From NCBI GenBank assembly GCA_936936565.1, contig CAKZIX010000174.1, forward strand, positions 1-28,090: a stretch of 28,090 nucleotides of DNA, in the 5' to 3' direction. Shown piece after piece: positions 14,838-22,074 of this stretch. The notes under the pieces were generated by a model, which saw only the letters and a list, made by a program, of their open reading frames with translations, was not told the DNA's origin and ran no database searches. This DNA comes from an uncultured Nocardiaceae bacterium. GTDB taxonomy: Bacteria > Actinomycetota > Actinomycetes > Mycobacteriales > Mycobacteriaceae. A program made the translations under genes and the position numbers. Positions within the stretch are counted from its first letter, which is position 1, and each line of letters starts with the position of its first letter.

Positions 14838-15338
14838 ATGACATTTCGATGGCAGCCGGTCGCCGGCCCGATCCTGGCCGTCGCCGCAATCGGCACGGGA
14901 GTTCTGTTCGCCGCCGCGTGCGGCACCGCCGACGACCCGTACGTCGCGCCGCCGCCGCTGAAGTCCGGCCTGCAGTCGGCGACGGTCCAGCCGGGGCCGA
15001 TCGTCGGCAACCTCGTTCCGCCGTCGCCCACCTGGGACATCGCAGGCGAACAGATCAAGCGCACCCTGCCGCCGGAGGTGTTCGAGACCCCGTCGCCGAC
15101 CACGCCGTCGGCGCGTCCGTCGGACATCGAGGTCGGGGAAACCACCACCCCGCGCCCGACGAGCGCAACCACACCCGAGGCCGCGATCGAGACCACGACA
15201 CCCGAGACTGTGAGCACGACGTCCGAGACCGTCGAGCCGACGACACAGCGCAAGCCGCCCAAGCCCGACAAGCCGGACTCCGACGACGAGGAAACGCCCA
15301 CCACGCGCAGCACCGGCCTCCCCCGCCCGCGCGGCTAG
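14838..15338 (+). CDS. Thr/Pro-rich lipoprotein of unknown function
   Basis: This 166-aa protein has an export signal (basic start, then PVAGPILAVAAIGTGVLFAA) ending in AAAC, with Cys 28 as the likely acylated residue. The -3 position is Ala rather than the usual Leu, so lipidation is probable but not certain. A short middle region (VGNLVPPSPTWDIAGEQIKR) is the only part with a normal composition. The rest is low-complexity Thr/Pro/Glu (TTTPRPTSATTPEA and similar), then a Lys/Pro/Asp tail, as in wall-spanning linkers that may be O-mannosylated in Mycobacteriales. The ATG at 14838 is chosen for the signal peptide; the frame is open upstream to 14712 without signal-like sequence. No known family is recognised. 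Confidence 0.7.
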   Translation: MTFRWQPVAGPILAVAAIGTGVLFAAACGTADDPYVAPPPLKSGLQSATVQPGPIVGNLVPPSPTWDIAGEQIKRTLPPEVFETPSPTTPSARPSDIEVGETTTPRPTSATTPEAAIETTTPETVSTTSETVEPTTQRKPPKPDKPDSDDEETPTTRSTGLPRPRG

Positions 15339-15404
15339 GCCGAAACAACATCCGTGGCCAGCGACCGCAGGCGGCAGCGACACGGAGACCGGCGACGGGC
15401 GGAG

Positions 15405-15424
15405 CCGGCGACGCGCACCGCCGG
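15405..15424. terminator. possible bidirectional hairpin between convergent genes
   Basis: CCGGCG (15405-15410) pairs with CGCCGG (15419-15424) around an eight-base loop in the 106-base gap between the convergent lipoprotein and acyl-CoA dehydrogenase genes. The gap also has an imperfect direct repeat of CCGGCGACG. GC is so high here that a six-base stem is weak evidence. Confidence 0.25.
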
Positions 15425-15444
15425 GGAGCGCAGCGCCGGGCGCC

Positions 15445-16560
15445 CTACAGCTCGACGAGCCCGTAGTCGCCCAGGTGGCTGGCGAGCACCCGCAGGTGGT
15501 CGTCGCGCGAACCGAAGGTGTTCGACAGGGCGGTGAGCCGGGCGGTGTAGTGCCCGACGGGATACTCGGCGGTCATGCCGATGCCGCCGTGCATCTGGAT
15601 GGCTTCCTGCCCGATATGGCGCGCGGACTTGGCGACCTGCGCCTTGGCGCGCGAGGCGATCACCGGGTCGATGGTGCCTTCGGCCAGCGACATGGTGACG
15701 TACACGGCCATGCTGCGGGCGAGCTCGAGCGAGACGTACATGTCGGCCGCGCGCTGGGTGAGCGTCTGGAACTTGGCCAGCGGCACACCGAACTGCTTGC
15801 GCGTCTTGAGGTACTCCGACGTCAGCCGCAGCGCCTCTTCCATGGCGCCGACAGCCTCGGCGCACTGCAGGGCCTGCGCCCGCACGACGGCGGCGGCGAT
15901 CGCCGCCGAGACGTCGCCGCTGCCGAGCGGTTCCGCGGGCGCACCGTCGAAATCGATTTGGGCGCCGCGCAATCCGTCGTAAGTGGCATAGCTTGTGCGC
16001 TGCGTGGCGCCGGCGTCGACGAGAAACAGCCCCACCGCGCCGTCGGGCAGCGCCGCGCTGACCACCAGCGTGTCGGCACAGTCGCCGCGCAGCACCGGAT
16101 TCTTGCGGCCCGACAGCGTCCACGAATCACCCTGTTGCGCAGCGGTTGTCGTGACCGTGTTCGAGGGCCAGCGCTGGCCGGGCTCGAAATGTGCGAAGGC
16201 GAGCAGGGATTCGCCGGCGGCGACCGATTCCAGGCGCTTGCGCTGCTCGGGGGTGCCCAGTTCGGCAATCAGGCCGCCCGGCACCAGCACGGAGTCGACG
16301 AGTGGCTCGGGCGCCAGGCGCCGGCCGATTTCGGTGACGACGACCATGGTCTCTTCGGGTCCGGCGCCCATGCCGCCGTCTTCCTCGGCGAAGGACAGCC
16401 CGAGCACGCCGAGTTCGGCGAGCTTGCCCCAGACGTCGCGGCTCCAGCCGGGCTCGGTAGCGGTGATCTTGTTGCGGTCTTCGGGACCGTAAGCGCGCGA
16501 CAGCAATTCGCGGGTGGTGTCGCGCAACATGAGCTGTTCGTCGGTGAGCGTGAAGTCCAT
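15445..16560 (-). CDS. acyl-CoA dehydrogenase, probable non-catalytic partner subunit
   Basis: This 371-aa protein has the acyl-CoA dehydrogenase fold: N-terminal helices (MDFTLTDEQLMLRDTTRELL), a degenerate middle beta domain, and a C-terminal helical domain with YLKTRKQFGVPLAKFQ and QMHGGIGMTAEYPVGHY. The beta domain lacks the usual flavin-contacting 'MTEPxAGSD' block. A catalytic Glu is absent at both known positions: the helix-G site reads VVRAQALQ and there is no YEGT-type loop. This matches the smaller subunit of heterotetrameric FadE enzymes known from steroid side-chain breakdown, which needs a partner. The partner is the gene 10 bases upstream. The ATG follows TAAGGAG, which overlaps the partner's stop codon, so translation is coupled. 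Confidence 0.92.
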   Translation of the reverse strand: MDFTLTDEQLMLRDTTRELLSRAYGPEDRNKITATEPGWSRDVWGKLAELGVLGLSFAEEDGGMGAGPEETMVVVTEIGRRLAPEPLVDSVLVPGGLIAELGTPEQRKRLESVAAGESLLAFAHFEPGQRWPSNTVTTTAAQQGDSWTLSGRKNPVLRGDCADTLVVSAALPDGAVGLFLVDAGATQRTSYATYDGLRGAQIDFDGAPAEPLGSGDVSAAIAAAVVRAQALQCAEAVGAMEEALRLTSEYLKTRKQFGVPLAKFQTLTQRAADMYVSLELARSMAVYVTMSLAEGTIDPVIASRAKAQVAKSARHIGQEAIQMHGGIGMTAEYPVGHYTARLTALSNTFGSRDDHLRVLASHLGDYGLVEL

Positions 16561-16570
16561 GGCGCGCTCC

Positions 16571-17746
16571 TTACAGTCCGAGGATGGTCGAGGAGATGAT
16601 GCTGCGCTGCACCTCGCTGGACCCGCCGTAGATGGTGACCTTGCGGTAGTTGAGGTACTGCGGACCGCTGTGCTGGGCCCATTCGGGGGTGGCGATGCCT
16701 TCGGCGCGCACCGGCAGTGCGTCGACGCCGGCGACCTCGACCAGCAATTCCGTTGCGGCCTGCTGCAATTCGGTGCCGCGCAGCTTGAGCACCGACGACG
16801 CCGGGTTCGGCTTGCCGTCGGCCGATCCGGACACCACGCGCAGCTGGGTGAGTTCCAGTGCGAGCAACTCGTTCTCGACCTCGGCCAGCCGCGCGGCGAA
16901 CACCGGATCCTCGAGCAGCGTGCCGGTGCCGGTACGCACCTGCGCGGCCTGCTCCTTCACCAGCTTCAGCTTCACCTTGGTGCGACCGACGCCGGTGATT
17001 CCGGTGCGCTCGTTGCCGAGCAGGTACTTTGCGTACGTCCAACCCTGATTCTCTTGTCCGACAAGCTGATCGGCAGGCACGCGGACGTTCTCGAAGAACA
17101 CCTCGTTCACCTCGTAGCCGCCGTCGATCAGCTTGATGGGGCGCACGGTGAGACCGGGCGTGGTCATGTCGATCAGCAGGAACGAGATACCGGCCTGCTT
17201 CTTGGGCGCGTTCGGGTCGGTGCGCACGAGGCAGAAGATCCACTCGCCGAACTGCCCGAGCGTGGTCCAGGTCTTCTGGCCGTTGACGACGTACTCGTCG
17301 CCGTCGCGCACCGCGGTGGTGCGCAGCGAGGCCAGGTCCGAACCGGCCTCCGGTTCGGAAAAGCCTTGGCTCCACCAGATGTCGAGGTTCGCGGTGGCCG
17401 GCAGGAAGCGCTGCTTGAGCTCCTCGGAACCGAACTCGGCGATGACCGGGCCGACCATGCCGGCGTTGAAGGTGAGCGGTTCGGGCACCGACGCCAGGTG
17501 CATCTCGTCGAGCCAGATGTGCCGCTGGGTGGGCGTCCAATCCTTGCCGCCCCAGGCGACCGGCCAGTTCGGCACTGCCAGGCCGTGCTCGTTGAGGATG
17601 CGCTGCGTGGTGCGCACGTCGTCGCGAACGTTGTCCTCGATGCCGCGCCGGTGGCGGTCCCGAATCTCCGCCGGGATCTTGGTGGCGTAGAACTCGCGAA
17701 TTTCGTCGCGGAACTCGCGTTCGGAGTCGGTGAGCGCCAGCTGCAT
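16571..17746 (-). CDS. acyl-CoA dehydrogenase, probable catalytic subunit
   Basis: This is a 391-aa FAD enzyme that would introduce the alpha-beta double bond in an acyl-CoA. It contains WSQGFSEPEAGSDLASLRT (flavin/substrate block), NGQKTWTT and the C-terminal IYGGSSEVQRSIISSTILGL. The loop that carries Glu in medium-chain enzymes has Gly here. Glu ~246 in GNERTGI aligns with the alternative catalytic base seen in isovaleryl-CoA dehydrogenase and FadE26-type proteins. It is therefore likely the catalytic half of a heteromer with the next gene. The start at 17746 has AGAGGGG five bases upstream; the frame is open to 17914 but that part overlaps the phosphatase gene. The substrate cannot be told; sterol side chains or other branched acyl-CoAs are possible. 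Confidence 0.94.
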   Translation of the reverse strand: MQLALTDSEREFRDEIREFYATKIPAEIRDRHRRGIEDNVRDDVRTTQRILNEHGLAVPNWPVAWGGKDWTPTQRHIWLDEMHLASVPEPLTFNAGMVGPVIAEFGSEELKQRFLPATANLDIWWSQGFSEPEAGSDLASLRTTAVRDGDEYVVNGQKTWTTLGQFGEWIFCLVRTDPNAPKKQAGISFLLIDMTTPGLTVRPIKLIDGGYEVNEVFFENVRVPADQLVGQENQGWTYAKYLLGNERTGITGVGRTKVKLKLVKEQAAQVRTGTGTLLEDPVFAARLAEVENELLALELTQLRVVSGSADGKPNPASSVLKLRGTELQQAATELLVEVAGVDALPVRAEGIATPEWAQHSGPQYLNYRKVTIYGGSSEVQRSIISSTILGL

Positions 17747-17789
17747 TGCGGCCCCTCTTTCGTCGCCGAGGACTGTGCAACCGCAACAG

Positions 17790-17799
17790 TACATATGTA
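17790..17799. promoter_or_regulatory. palindrome TACATATGTA in divergent promoter region, candidate operator
   Basis: This perfect 10-base palindrome sits inside the imperfect repeat CA-G-TACATATGTA-T-TG, in the 76-base space between the divergent acyl-CoA dehydrogenase and phosphatase genes. It is an AT-rich island in very GC-rich DNA. It lies 44 bases upstream of the dehydrogenase start and about 7 bases before the plus-strand -10. A TetR-type repressor site is a reasonable guess, but no regulator is encoded nearby. Confidence 0.4.
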
Positions 17800-17805
17800 T
17801 TGCCT

Positions 17806-17811
17806 TAGGCT
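17806..17811 (+). promoter_or_regulatory. candidate -10 hexamer TAGGCT of phosphatase operon
   Basis: TAGGCT fits TANNNT and lies 11 bases upstream of the ATG at 17823, predicting a leader of only a few bases. No ribosome-binding site is visible before that ATG. Confidence 0.4.
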
Positions 17812-17822
17812 TGGCCACCGCC

Positions 17823-18380
17823 ATGACTTTCTTCGCCCTGGTCCGGCATGGGGAGACCGACTGGAACGTACACGGCCGGCTGCAGGGATCCTCGGACATT
17901 CCGCTCAACGACACCGGCCGCGCGCAGGCCCGTGAAGCCGCGCACCTGTTGCGTACGCGCAGCTGGGATTCGATCGTCGCGTCGCCGCTGTCGCGCGCCT
18001 ACGAAACCGCCGAAATCATCGGCGCCGAACTGGGTTTGCCGGTCTCGGACACCGACCCCGCGTTGGTGGAGCGCCACTACGGCGCCGCGGAGGGCCTGAC
18101 CGAGTGGGAGGCATACGACAACTGGCCGTGGGGCGACTATCCGGGGCTGGAACCGCGGCCCACGGTGGCCCGGCGTGGGGTGACGGCGGTGTCGCGGCTG
18201 GCCGAATCCCACCCCGACACGGCCATCGTGGTTGTCACGCACGGCGGGGTGATCCGCGCAATACTCGATGTGATGCATCATCGTCGCGCGCCGCGCATCT
18301 TGAACGCCGCCGTGAGCACGATCAGCTTCGACGGCGCCCGCTGGCACGTGCACAGCATCAACGAGGTGTACGAGGGCTGA
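17823..18380 (+). CDS. histidine phosphatase family protein (phosphoglycerate mutase-like)
   Basis: This 185-aa cytosolic enzyme has the phospho-acceptor LVRHGETDWN (His 9), second-half elements SPLSRAYETAEII and ERHYGAAEG (acid Glu), and the second catalytic His in VVVTHGGVIRAIL. This is the GpmB/CobC-like phosphatase branch, which hydrolyses small phosphate esters through a phospho-His. The substrate is unknown. The start at 17823 is set by the conserved N-terminus; upstream codons to 17730 lie across the divergent promoter. The gene leads a three-gene cluster with a RidA-like protein (11-base gap) and a lipoprotein (8-base overlap). Confidence 0.93.
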   Translation: MTFFALVRHGETDWNVHGRLQGSSDIPLNDTGRAQAREAAHLLRTRSWDSIVASPLSRAYETAEIIGAELGLPVSDTDPALVERHYGAAEGLTEWEAYDNWPWGDYPGLEPRPTVARRGVTAVSRLAESHPDTAIVVVTHGGVIRAILDVMHHRRAPRILNAAVSTISFDGARWHVHSINEVYEG

Positions 18381-18391
18381 CGAAGGAGACC

Positions 18392-18871
18392 ATGCGCATC
18401 GAGGCCAAGATCGCCGAGCTGGGGTTCGTGCTGCCGCCCGCGCCGGAGCCGCCGCCCGGGTTCGCGTTCGCCTTCGAGTGGGCGCGGGTGCGCGGCAACC
18501 GCGTCTACTTGTCCGGGCACGGCGCCCAACTGCCCGACGGGGCGCTGGCCGGTCCGTTCGGCAAGGTGCCCTCACAGGTGAGCCTGGAGGCGGCCACCGA
18601 CGCCGCGCGCGCGATCGCGCTGTCGATGTGTGCCAGCCTGGCGCGTGCGCTCGATGATCTGGACCGGGTCACTGCGTGGCTGTCGGTGTCCGGAATGGTC
18701 AACGCCGACAGCGGTTTTCCGCAAACCACGAGCGTGCTGAACGGCTTTTCCGACTGTGTACTGTCGATTTTCGGTCCCGACGTCGGCGCGCACGCGCGCA
18801 CGGCCGTCGGGGTCGCGTCGTTGCCGTTGAATCAATCGGTGCTCGTCGCCGCGGAGGTGGAATTTGCGTAG
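18392..18871 (+). CDS. RidA/YjgF/YER057c-family protein
   Basis: This 159-aa member of the Rid superfamily reads LGFVLPPAPEPPPGFAFAFE, followed by the strand GNRVYLSGHGAQL. The C-terminal RTAVGVASLPLNQSVLVAAEVEF holds the conserved Arg that binds the substrate carboxylate and the closing Glu strand. RidA proteins hydrolyse reactive enamine/imine intermediates; this longer subgroup with the PPAPEPP opening is less studied, so the activity is inferred. AAGGAG lies three bases before the ATG, slightly short spacing. It follows the phosphatase gene by 11 bases and overlaps the next start, so the three are likely one transcript. Confidence 0.9.
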   Translation: MRIEAKIAELGFVLPPAPEPPPGFAFAFEWARVRGNRVYLSGHGAQLPDGALAGPFGKVPSQVSLEAATDAARAIALSMCASLARALDDLDRVTAWLSVSGMVNADSGFPQTTSVLNGFSDCVLSIFGPDVGAHARTAVGVASLPLNQSVLVAAEVEFA

Positions 18872-19484
18872 GTCCGTCAAAGCTGTGGGTGTGATCGCAC
18901 TGTCGATTGCGGTGGCCACCGGATGCGACAGCGGGTCGTCGGCGCCCACGTCGGGCGCGGCCGATCCGCCGAGTCCGAGCGCGCCCGCCGCCACCACCTC
19001 CGCACCGGGCGCCGCCGACACCGGTCCGCAGTCCAAGCCGACCGACGCGGGCCCGAAGGTCGCCGAAATCGTCGACGAGAGCGGCGGAGTCAAGGTGACC
19101 GTGACCGCTTTGCGCATCGGCCGCCACGACGGCTTCGACCGGGTGGTCTACGAATTCGGCGGCAAGGGCATGCCCGGCTGGAAGGTGCAGTACGTCGACA
19201 CGGCGGTGCAGGACGGCAGCGGCAAACCGCTCACCGTCGCCGGCCGCTCGATTCTCGAGGTGCTGATCTCCGGGGCCGCCTACCCGCACGACAGCGGCGT
19301 GCAGGAATACAGCGGACCGGACCCGCTGCGGGATCCGACCGCCACAGTGGTCTCGGAAGTGCACCTGGCCACCACTTTCGAGGGCGTCACCCAGTCGTTC
19401 GTCGGGGTGAACGCCGACAAGCCCGCGTTCCGGGTATTCGCGCTGAACTCCCCCACCCGAATCGTGGTGGACGTCGCGTCCTAG
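18864..19484 (+). CDS. AMIN-like domain lipoprotein
   Basis: This 206-aa exported protein has signal RRSVKAVGVIALSIAVATGC with lipobox VATGC (Cys 21). An Ala/Pro/Ser/Thr linker (~22-65) leads to one beta-rich domain (~70-206; VTALRIGRHDGFDRVVYEFG, then KVQYV and FRVFALNSPTRIVVDVA) resembling the AMIN-like domain of actinobacterial lipoproteins. AMIN domains bind cell-wall material in other bacteria; that role is inferred here. The start is TTG at 18864, chosen because GGAGG sits six bases upstream and the signal peptide begins there. It overlaps the RidA stop by eight bases. At the other end, its TAG and the TAG of the convergent gene share the palindrome CTAG (19481-19484). Confidence 0.87.
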   Translation: MRRSVKAVGVIALSIAVATGCDSGSSAPTSGAADPPSPSAPAATTSAPGAADTGPQSKPTDAGPKVAEIVDESGGVKVTVTALRIGRHDGFDRVVYEFGGKGMPGWKVQYVDTAVQDGSGKPLTVAGRSILEVLISGAAYPHDSGVQEYSGPDPLRDPTATVVSEVHLATTFEGVTQSFVGVNADKPAFRVFALNSPTRIVVDVAS

Positions 19485-20110
19485 TAGCCGACGGTCACCG
19501 CGCGGCCGACAACTGCATCGTCGGTGACGGCGGCGAGGACGGCGGTAGCCAGGTCCGCTCGCGAGATCGACATCGCCCACGGCAGTCCCGCATCGACGGC
19601 CGTCCGGAACCTGCCCGTGGCGGGACCGTCGGTGAGCCGGGGCGGGCGAACCACGGTCCAGTCGCGGTCGCTGCGGGCCAACGCCGCCTCCATCCGCTTC
19701 ATGTCCGCGTAGTGGCCGCCGAAGAAGCGGTACACGATCGGGTCTGCCAGACGCACGGACCACGCCTTCTGCGACTTCGGCGCGGCGGGCGCGGCCGTCA
19801 CCGCTACGACGCGCCGGACCCCGGCGGCGGACATGGCGGCCAGGACGGCGCCCACGCCCGCGGAGTAGACGGTGGTGGGCCCGCCCGATGTCGCCCCCAG
19901 CGCCGAGACCACGGCGTCGGCGCCCTGAATGCCGTCGCGCAACGCGTCGTGGTCACTCAATTCCGCACGCACGAGCCGCAATTCGGCACCGGTCGCCGCA
20001 ACCGCGGCGGGCCGCCGGGCCACGACGGTGACCGTGTGACCGGCGTCGAGAGCCTGCTGCACCACCTGCTGACCGGTACCTCCGGTGGCACCGAACACTG
20101 TGAGCTTCAT
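19481..20110 (-). CDS. NAD(P)-binding oxidoreductase, NmrA/atypical SDR type
   Basis: This is a 209-aa single-domain Rossmann protein. The nucleotide-binding motif GATGGTGQQV starts at residue ~7, Arg-Arg after the second strand (VVARRP) suggests NADP preference, and later blocks ADAVVSALGATSG and WTVVRPPRLTDG match NmrA-like/BVR-B-like atypical reductases. No Tyr-x-x-x-Lys catalytic pair of classical SDRs is obvious. It may be a reductase or a redox-sensing protein. ATG at 20110 has GGAGGG six bases upstream; the open frame begins nine codons earlier without support. It is divergent from a marR gene, and the 58-base gap contains a perfect inverted repeat, so MarR control is likely. Confidence 0.9.
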   Translation of the reverse strand: MKLTVFGATGGTGQQVVQQALDAGHTVTVVARRPAAVAATGAELRLVRAELSDHDALRDGIQGADAVVSALGATSGGPTTVYSAGVGAVLAAMSAAGVRRVVAVTAAPAAPKSQKAWSVRLADPIVYRFFGGHYADMKRMEAALARSDRDWTVVRPPRLTDGPATGRFRTAVDAGLPWAMSISRADLATAVLAAVTDDAVVGRAVTVGY

Positions 20111-20135
20111 CGACTTCCCTCCAGATATGCACATC

Positions 20136-20150
20136 AAGTGATTATCACTT
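20136..20150. promoter_or_regulatory. perfect inverted repeat AAGTGAT-T-ATCACTT, MarR operator candidate
   Basis: Seven-base arms with a one-base centre lie between the divergent oxidoreductase and marR genes, 26 bases from the former's start and five bases upstream of the marR -10. The size and symmetry suit a MarR dimer. Occupancy would block marR transcription and probably the oxidoreductase promoter too. Confidence 0.7.
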
Positions 20151-20155
20151 ACTGA

Positions 20156-20161
20156 TACAGT
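20156..20161 (+). promoter_or_regulatory. -10 hexamer TACAGT of marR gene, leaderless
   Basis: TACAGT is followed by seven bases and then the GTG at 20169. No Shine-Dalgarno sequence precedes the GTG. This is the expected geometry for transcription starting at the initiation codon. Confidence 0.6.
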
Positions 20162-20168
20162 ACCTACC

Positions 20169-20615
20169 GTGACCGATCTGACAAGCCGACCGAGCTTCCT
20201 GCTTTCGCAACTGGGATTTCATGTCGCCGCCGAGTTCGCCCGGCGCCTGGAACCGCTCGGCATCACCCCCCGCCAGTTCGGCATGCTCACCTACCTCGCC
20301 ACCGACGAGGGCCTCACCCAGCAGCGACTCGCCCAGCGGCTGCACATCCACCGCAACGTGATGGTCGGCCTGGTCGACGACCTCGAGCAACGCGGTCTCG
20401 CCCGCCGCGAACGCCACCCCGAGGACCGTCGGGCGTACGCCGTCCACCTCACCGACAAGGGCCGTGACCTGCTCGAACACGCTGAAAAAATCGCCGACGA
20501 CCACGATGCGGCGATGCTCGAAGGCACCGACGCCGCGCTCGTCGATCAGTTGCAGCGCCTCGTCGATCGGCTCGGCCTGCAACGGGGCGTACACCCGGGT
20601 CTCCAACGGGAATGA
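20169..20615 (+). CDS. MarR-family transcriptional regulator
   Basis: This 148-aa winged-helix repressor has N-terminal dimerisation helix FHVAAEFARRLEPLGITPRQF, helix-turn-helix LTQQRLAQRLHIHRNVMVGL, recognition-wing RRERHPEDRRAYAVHLTDKG and a C-terminal dimer helix. All key MarR features, including the D-x-R/R-R wing, are present. The likely target is the inverted repeat directly upstream, giving autoregulation and control of the divergent NAD(P)-binding protein. The ligand is unknown; phenolic or oxidant sensing would be typical. GTG is chosen because of the leaderless promoter geometry and family length. Confidence 0.94.
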   Translation: MTDLTSRPSFLLSQLGFHVAAEFARRLEPLGITPRQFGMLTYLATDEGLTQQRLAQRLHIHRNVMVGLVDDLEQRGLARRERHPEDRRAYAVHLTDKGRDLLEHAEKIADDHDAAMLEGTDAALVDQLQRLVDRLGLQRGVHPGLQRE

Positions 20616-20630
20616 CCGCCCTGCGGCTGG

Positions 20631-20636
20631 TAGGTT
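20631..20636 (+). promoter_or_regulatory. candidate -10 hexamer TAGGTT of secreted-protein gene
   Basis: TAGGTT would give a leader of ~50 bases before the TTG at 20695. Just after the predicted start there is an ATG immediately followed by TGA (20645-20650), a minimal start-stop. This may be chance. Confidence 0.3.
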
Positions 20637-20694
20637 GTCGCACGATGTGAGTTCGTGCCCGCAAACTGTTGCCGGGTGGATCGAGGAGCAACGC

Positions 20695-21348
20695 TTGAAA
20701 CGCACGACCGTCGCGCGCCGCGTCATCGCAGCGCTCGGGTTCACGATGGTTGCCACCCTGGCTACGCCGGGCACTGCCGCAGCCGGTCCCGTGGAAGATG
20801 GGCTCGCCAAGCTGCAGAAGCAGGTGGGCGATTCGCCTGCCGCACAGATTGCGCTGTCGGCCCTGGAAAAGAAGGCCCGCCTCACCGACGTGAACGGGAC
20901 CTACGCCCCGTTCCTGTACGCGGCGCCCACCATCGGGTGCGGAGACACGCTGTGGACCACGCTCACCGGAGCCTCCGGCGCCGGCGGTCCCGATGCGACC
21001 GGCACACTGAACTACGGCCAGCTGCGCTTCCAGGCCTCGCCGCGCTACCCGGGTGTTGCGATCGGGCAAGGCCTGACCGTGATGTGGCTGAACACCGCGA
21101 ACGGCGCCGCCGGCGTGGACGCGATGGACGGGCTCAACGAATTCGGCACGCCGTCGCTGTCGAAGGTGGTCAACTCCGGACCGGGCAACGTGTTCGCGGT
21201 GCTCTGGGGCCACGTGAACTACCCCGACGCGATCTGCGTGGTCACCCCGACGGTCGGCATGTTCACCGTCGCCGCGCCGCCGCCCCCGCCTGCCGATCCC
21301 GCGGCACCCGGCGCCGACAAGCCGGCCACGGGCTCCGGCGGGTTCTGA
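20695..21348 (+). CDS. secreted protein of unknown function, Pro-rich tail
   Basis: This 217-aa protein has a Sec signal peptide (KRTTVARRVIAALGFTMVAT...PGTAAA, cleavage near residue 30) and a mature domain with two Cys (TIGCGD and AICVV) that could pair. Central sequence FLYAAPTIGCGDTLWTTLTG and QGLTVMWLNTANGAAGVDAM is ordered and aromatic. The last ~30 residues are Pro/Ala-rich (APPPPPADPAAPG). I recognise no named family. The start is TTG, supported by GAGGAG six bases upstream and by the signal peptide starting there; the open frame upstream overlaps marR. It may be wall-associated or free outside the cell. It ends 52 bases before the WXG100 genes and could be read together with them. Confidence 0.8.
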   Translation: MKRTTVARRVIAALGFTMVATLATPGTAAAGPVEDGLAKLQKQVGDSPAAQIALSALEKKARLTDVNGTYAPFLYAAPTIGCGDTLWTTLTGASGAGGPDATGTLNYGQLRFQASPRYPGVAIGQGLTVMWLNTANGAAGVDAMDGLNEFGTPSLSKVVNSGPGNVFAVLWGHVNYPDAICVVTPTVGMFTVAAPPPPPADPAAPGADKPATGSGGF

Positions 21349-21400
21349 ATTCCCACGCCCAGGGCGGCGTCGAGTCCGCCAAGGTGAGAAGCGAGGTCTG

Positions 21401-21727
21401 ATGGCTTCCGAAGCAGCTCCTAGTCCCCAGGAGCTATGGGTTGCGCCAACGGATGTCGCCGACACCGGCAAGTTCGTACAGGCAACGTCGATCGCGCTGA
21501 TCAACGGGCTCCGATCGCTGGACAGTGACGTCATTCGCCTGTTGGAGACCTGGGAAGGCGTAAGCGCCGATGCCTACCGGACCGCCTGGAGCGATACCAA
21601 GCGGTCCTGCACGACCGTCCTCGAATCATTGGCCGCAATGGCCGAGTTGCTCGGAGTGACGAGCACACGATTCGCCGCCGCCGACCAGTTGAACGCGCGG
21701 CCGATCAGTTCGCTGGACCTACCGTGA
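21401..21727 (+). CDS. WXG100-family (Esx-like) protein 1
   Basis: This 108-aa helical-hairpin protein has its WXG turn as W51-E-G53 (LLETWEGVSADAYRTAW), with two long amphipathic helices before and after. Such proteins form dimers and are exported by, or escort partners to, type VII (ESX) systems. The first ~20 residues are a non-helical extension (SEAAPSPQELWVAPTDVADT). No YxxxD/E export motif follows the second helix; the tail is LNARPISSLDLP. GAGGT precedes the ATG. It is followed by a second WXG100 gene (43-base gap) and a toxin gene, matching the small helical partners of LXG/WXG toxins. Confidence 0.85.
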   Translation: MASEAAPSPQELWVAPTDVADTGKFVQATSIALINGLRSLDSDVIRLLETWEGVSADAYRTAWSDTKRSCTTVLESLAAMAELLGVTSTRFAAADQLNARPISSLDLP

Positions 21728-21770
21728 CGGATCAGATGTCCACGACACGAGAGCCCGCGAGGGATCGTTT

Positions 21771-22064
21771 GTGACTGGGTATCAGGTCGATCTCGCAGAG
21801 CTGGAGAACATCCACGCCCGACTGCGCGGCTTCGTCGGGTTCTTGGACGAGACGCTCGCCGCACTTCAGCAGCGCGTCGGCGCGCTGCAACAGAATTGGA
21901 CCGGCGCGGCGGCAGACGCGCAGGCCGCAGCTTTCGCCAATTGGGCAACAGCCGCGGGCGAGGTCATCGACAGCATCGAAGCGATGCGGACAGCGGCGGC
22001 GGACGCGCATCAGCGATACACCGCCGCGATAGACACCAACCTCCGTACGCTCGGGCGGCGCTGA
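21771..22064 (+). CDS. WXG100-family (Esx-like) protein 2
   Basis: This 97-aa helical-hairpin protein has the turn W43-T-G45 (LQQNWTGAAADAQAAAFANW), a helix ELENIHARLRGFVGFLDETL before it and a helix AAGEVIDSIEAMRTAAADAH after it. Length and position of the turn are canonical for EsxA/EsxB-like proteins. The start is GTG with GAGGGAT six bases upstream. It likely pairs with protein 1, or with the WXG-like N-terminus of the toxin encoded ten bases downstream, as a targeting or chaperone partner. It ends RTLGRR without a recognisable YxxxD/E signal. Confidence 0.88.
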   Translation: MTGYQVDLAELENIHARLRGFVGFLDETLAALQQRVGALQQNWTGAAADAQAAAFANWATAAGEVIDSIEAMRTAAADAHQRYTAAIDTNLRTLGRR

Positions 22065-22074
22065 CGGGCGCGCG

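Noticed and set aside
18699..19763. 354-codon minus-strand open frame
   Set aside because: It is antisense to the RidA-like and AMIN-like genes; the composition is shadow-like (His/Arg/Gly).
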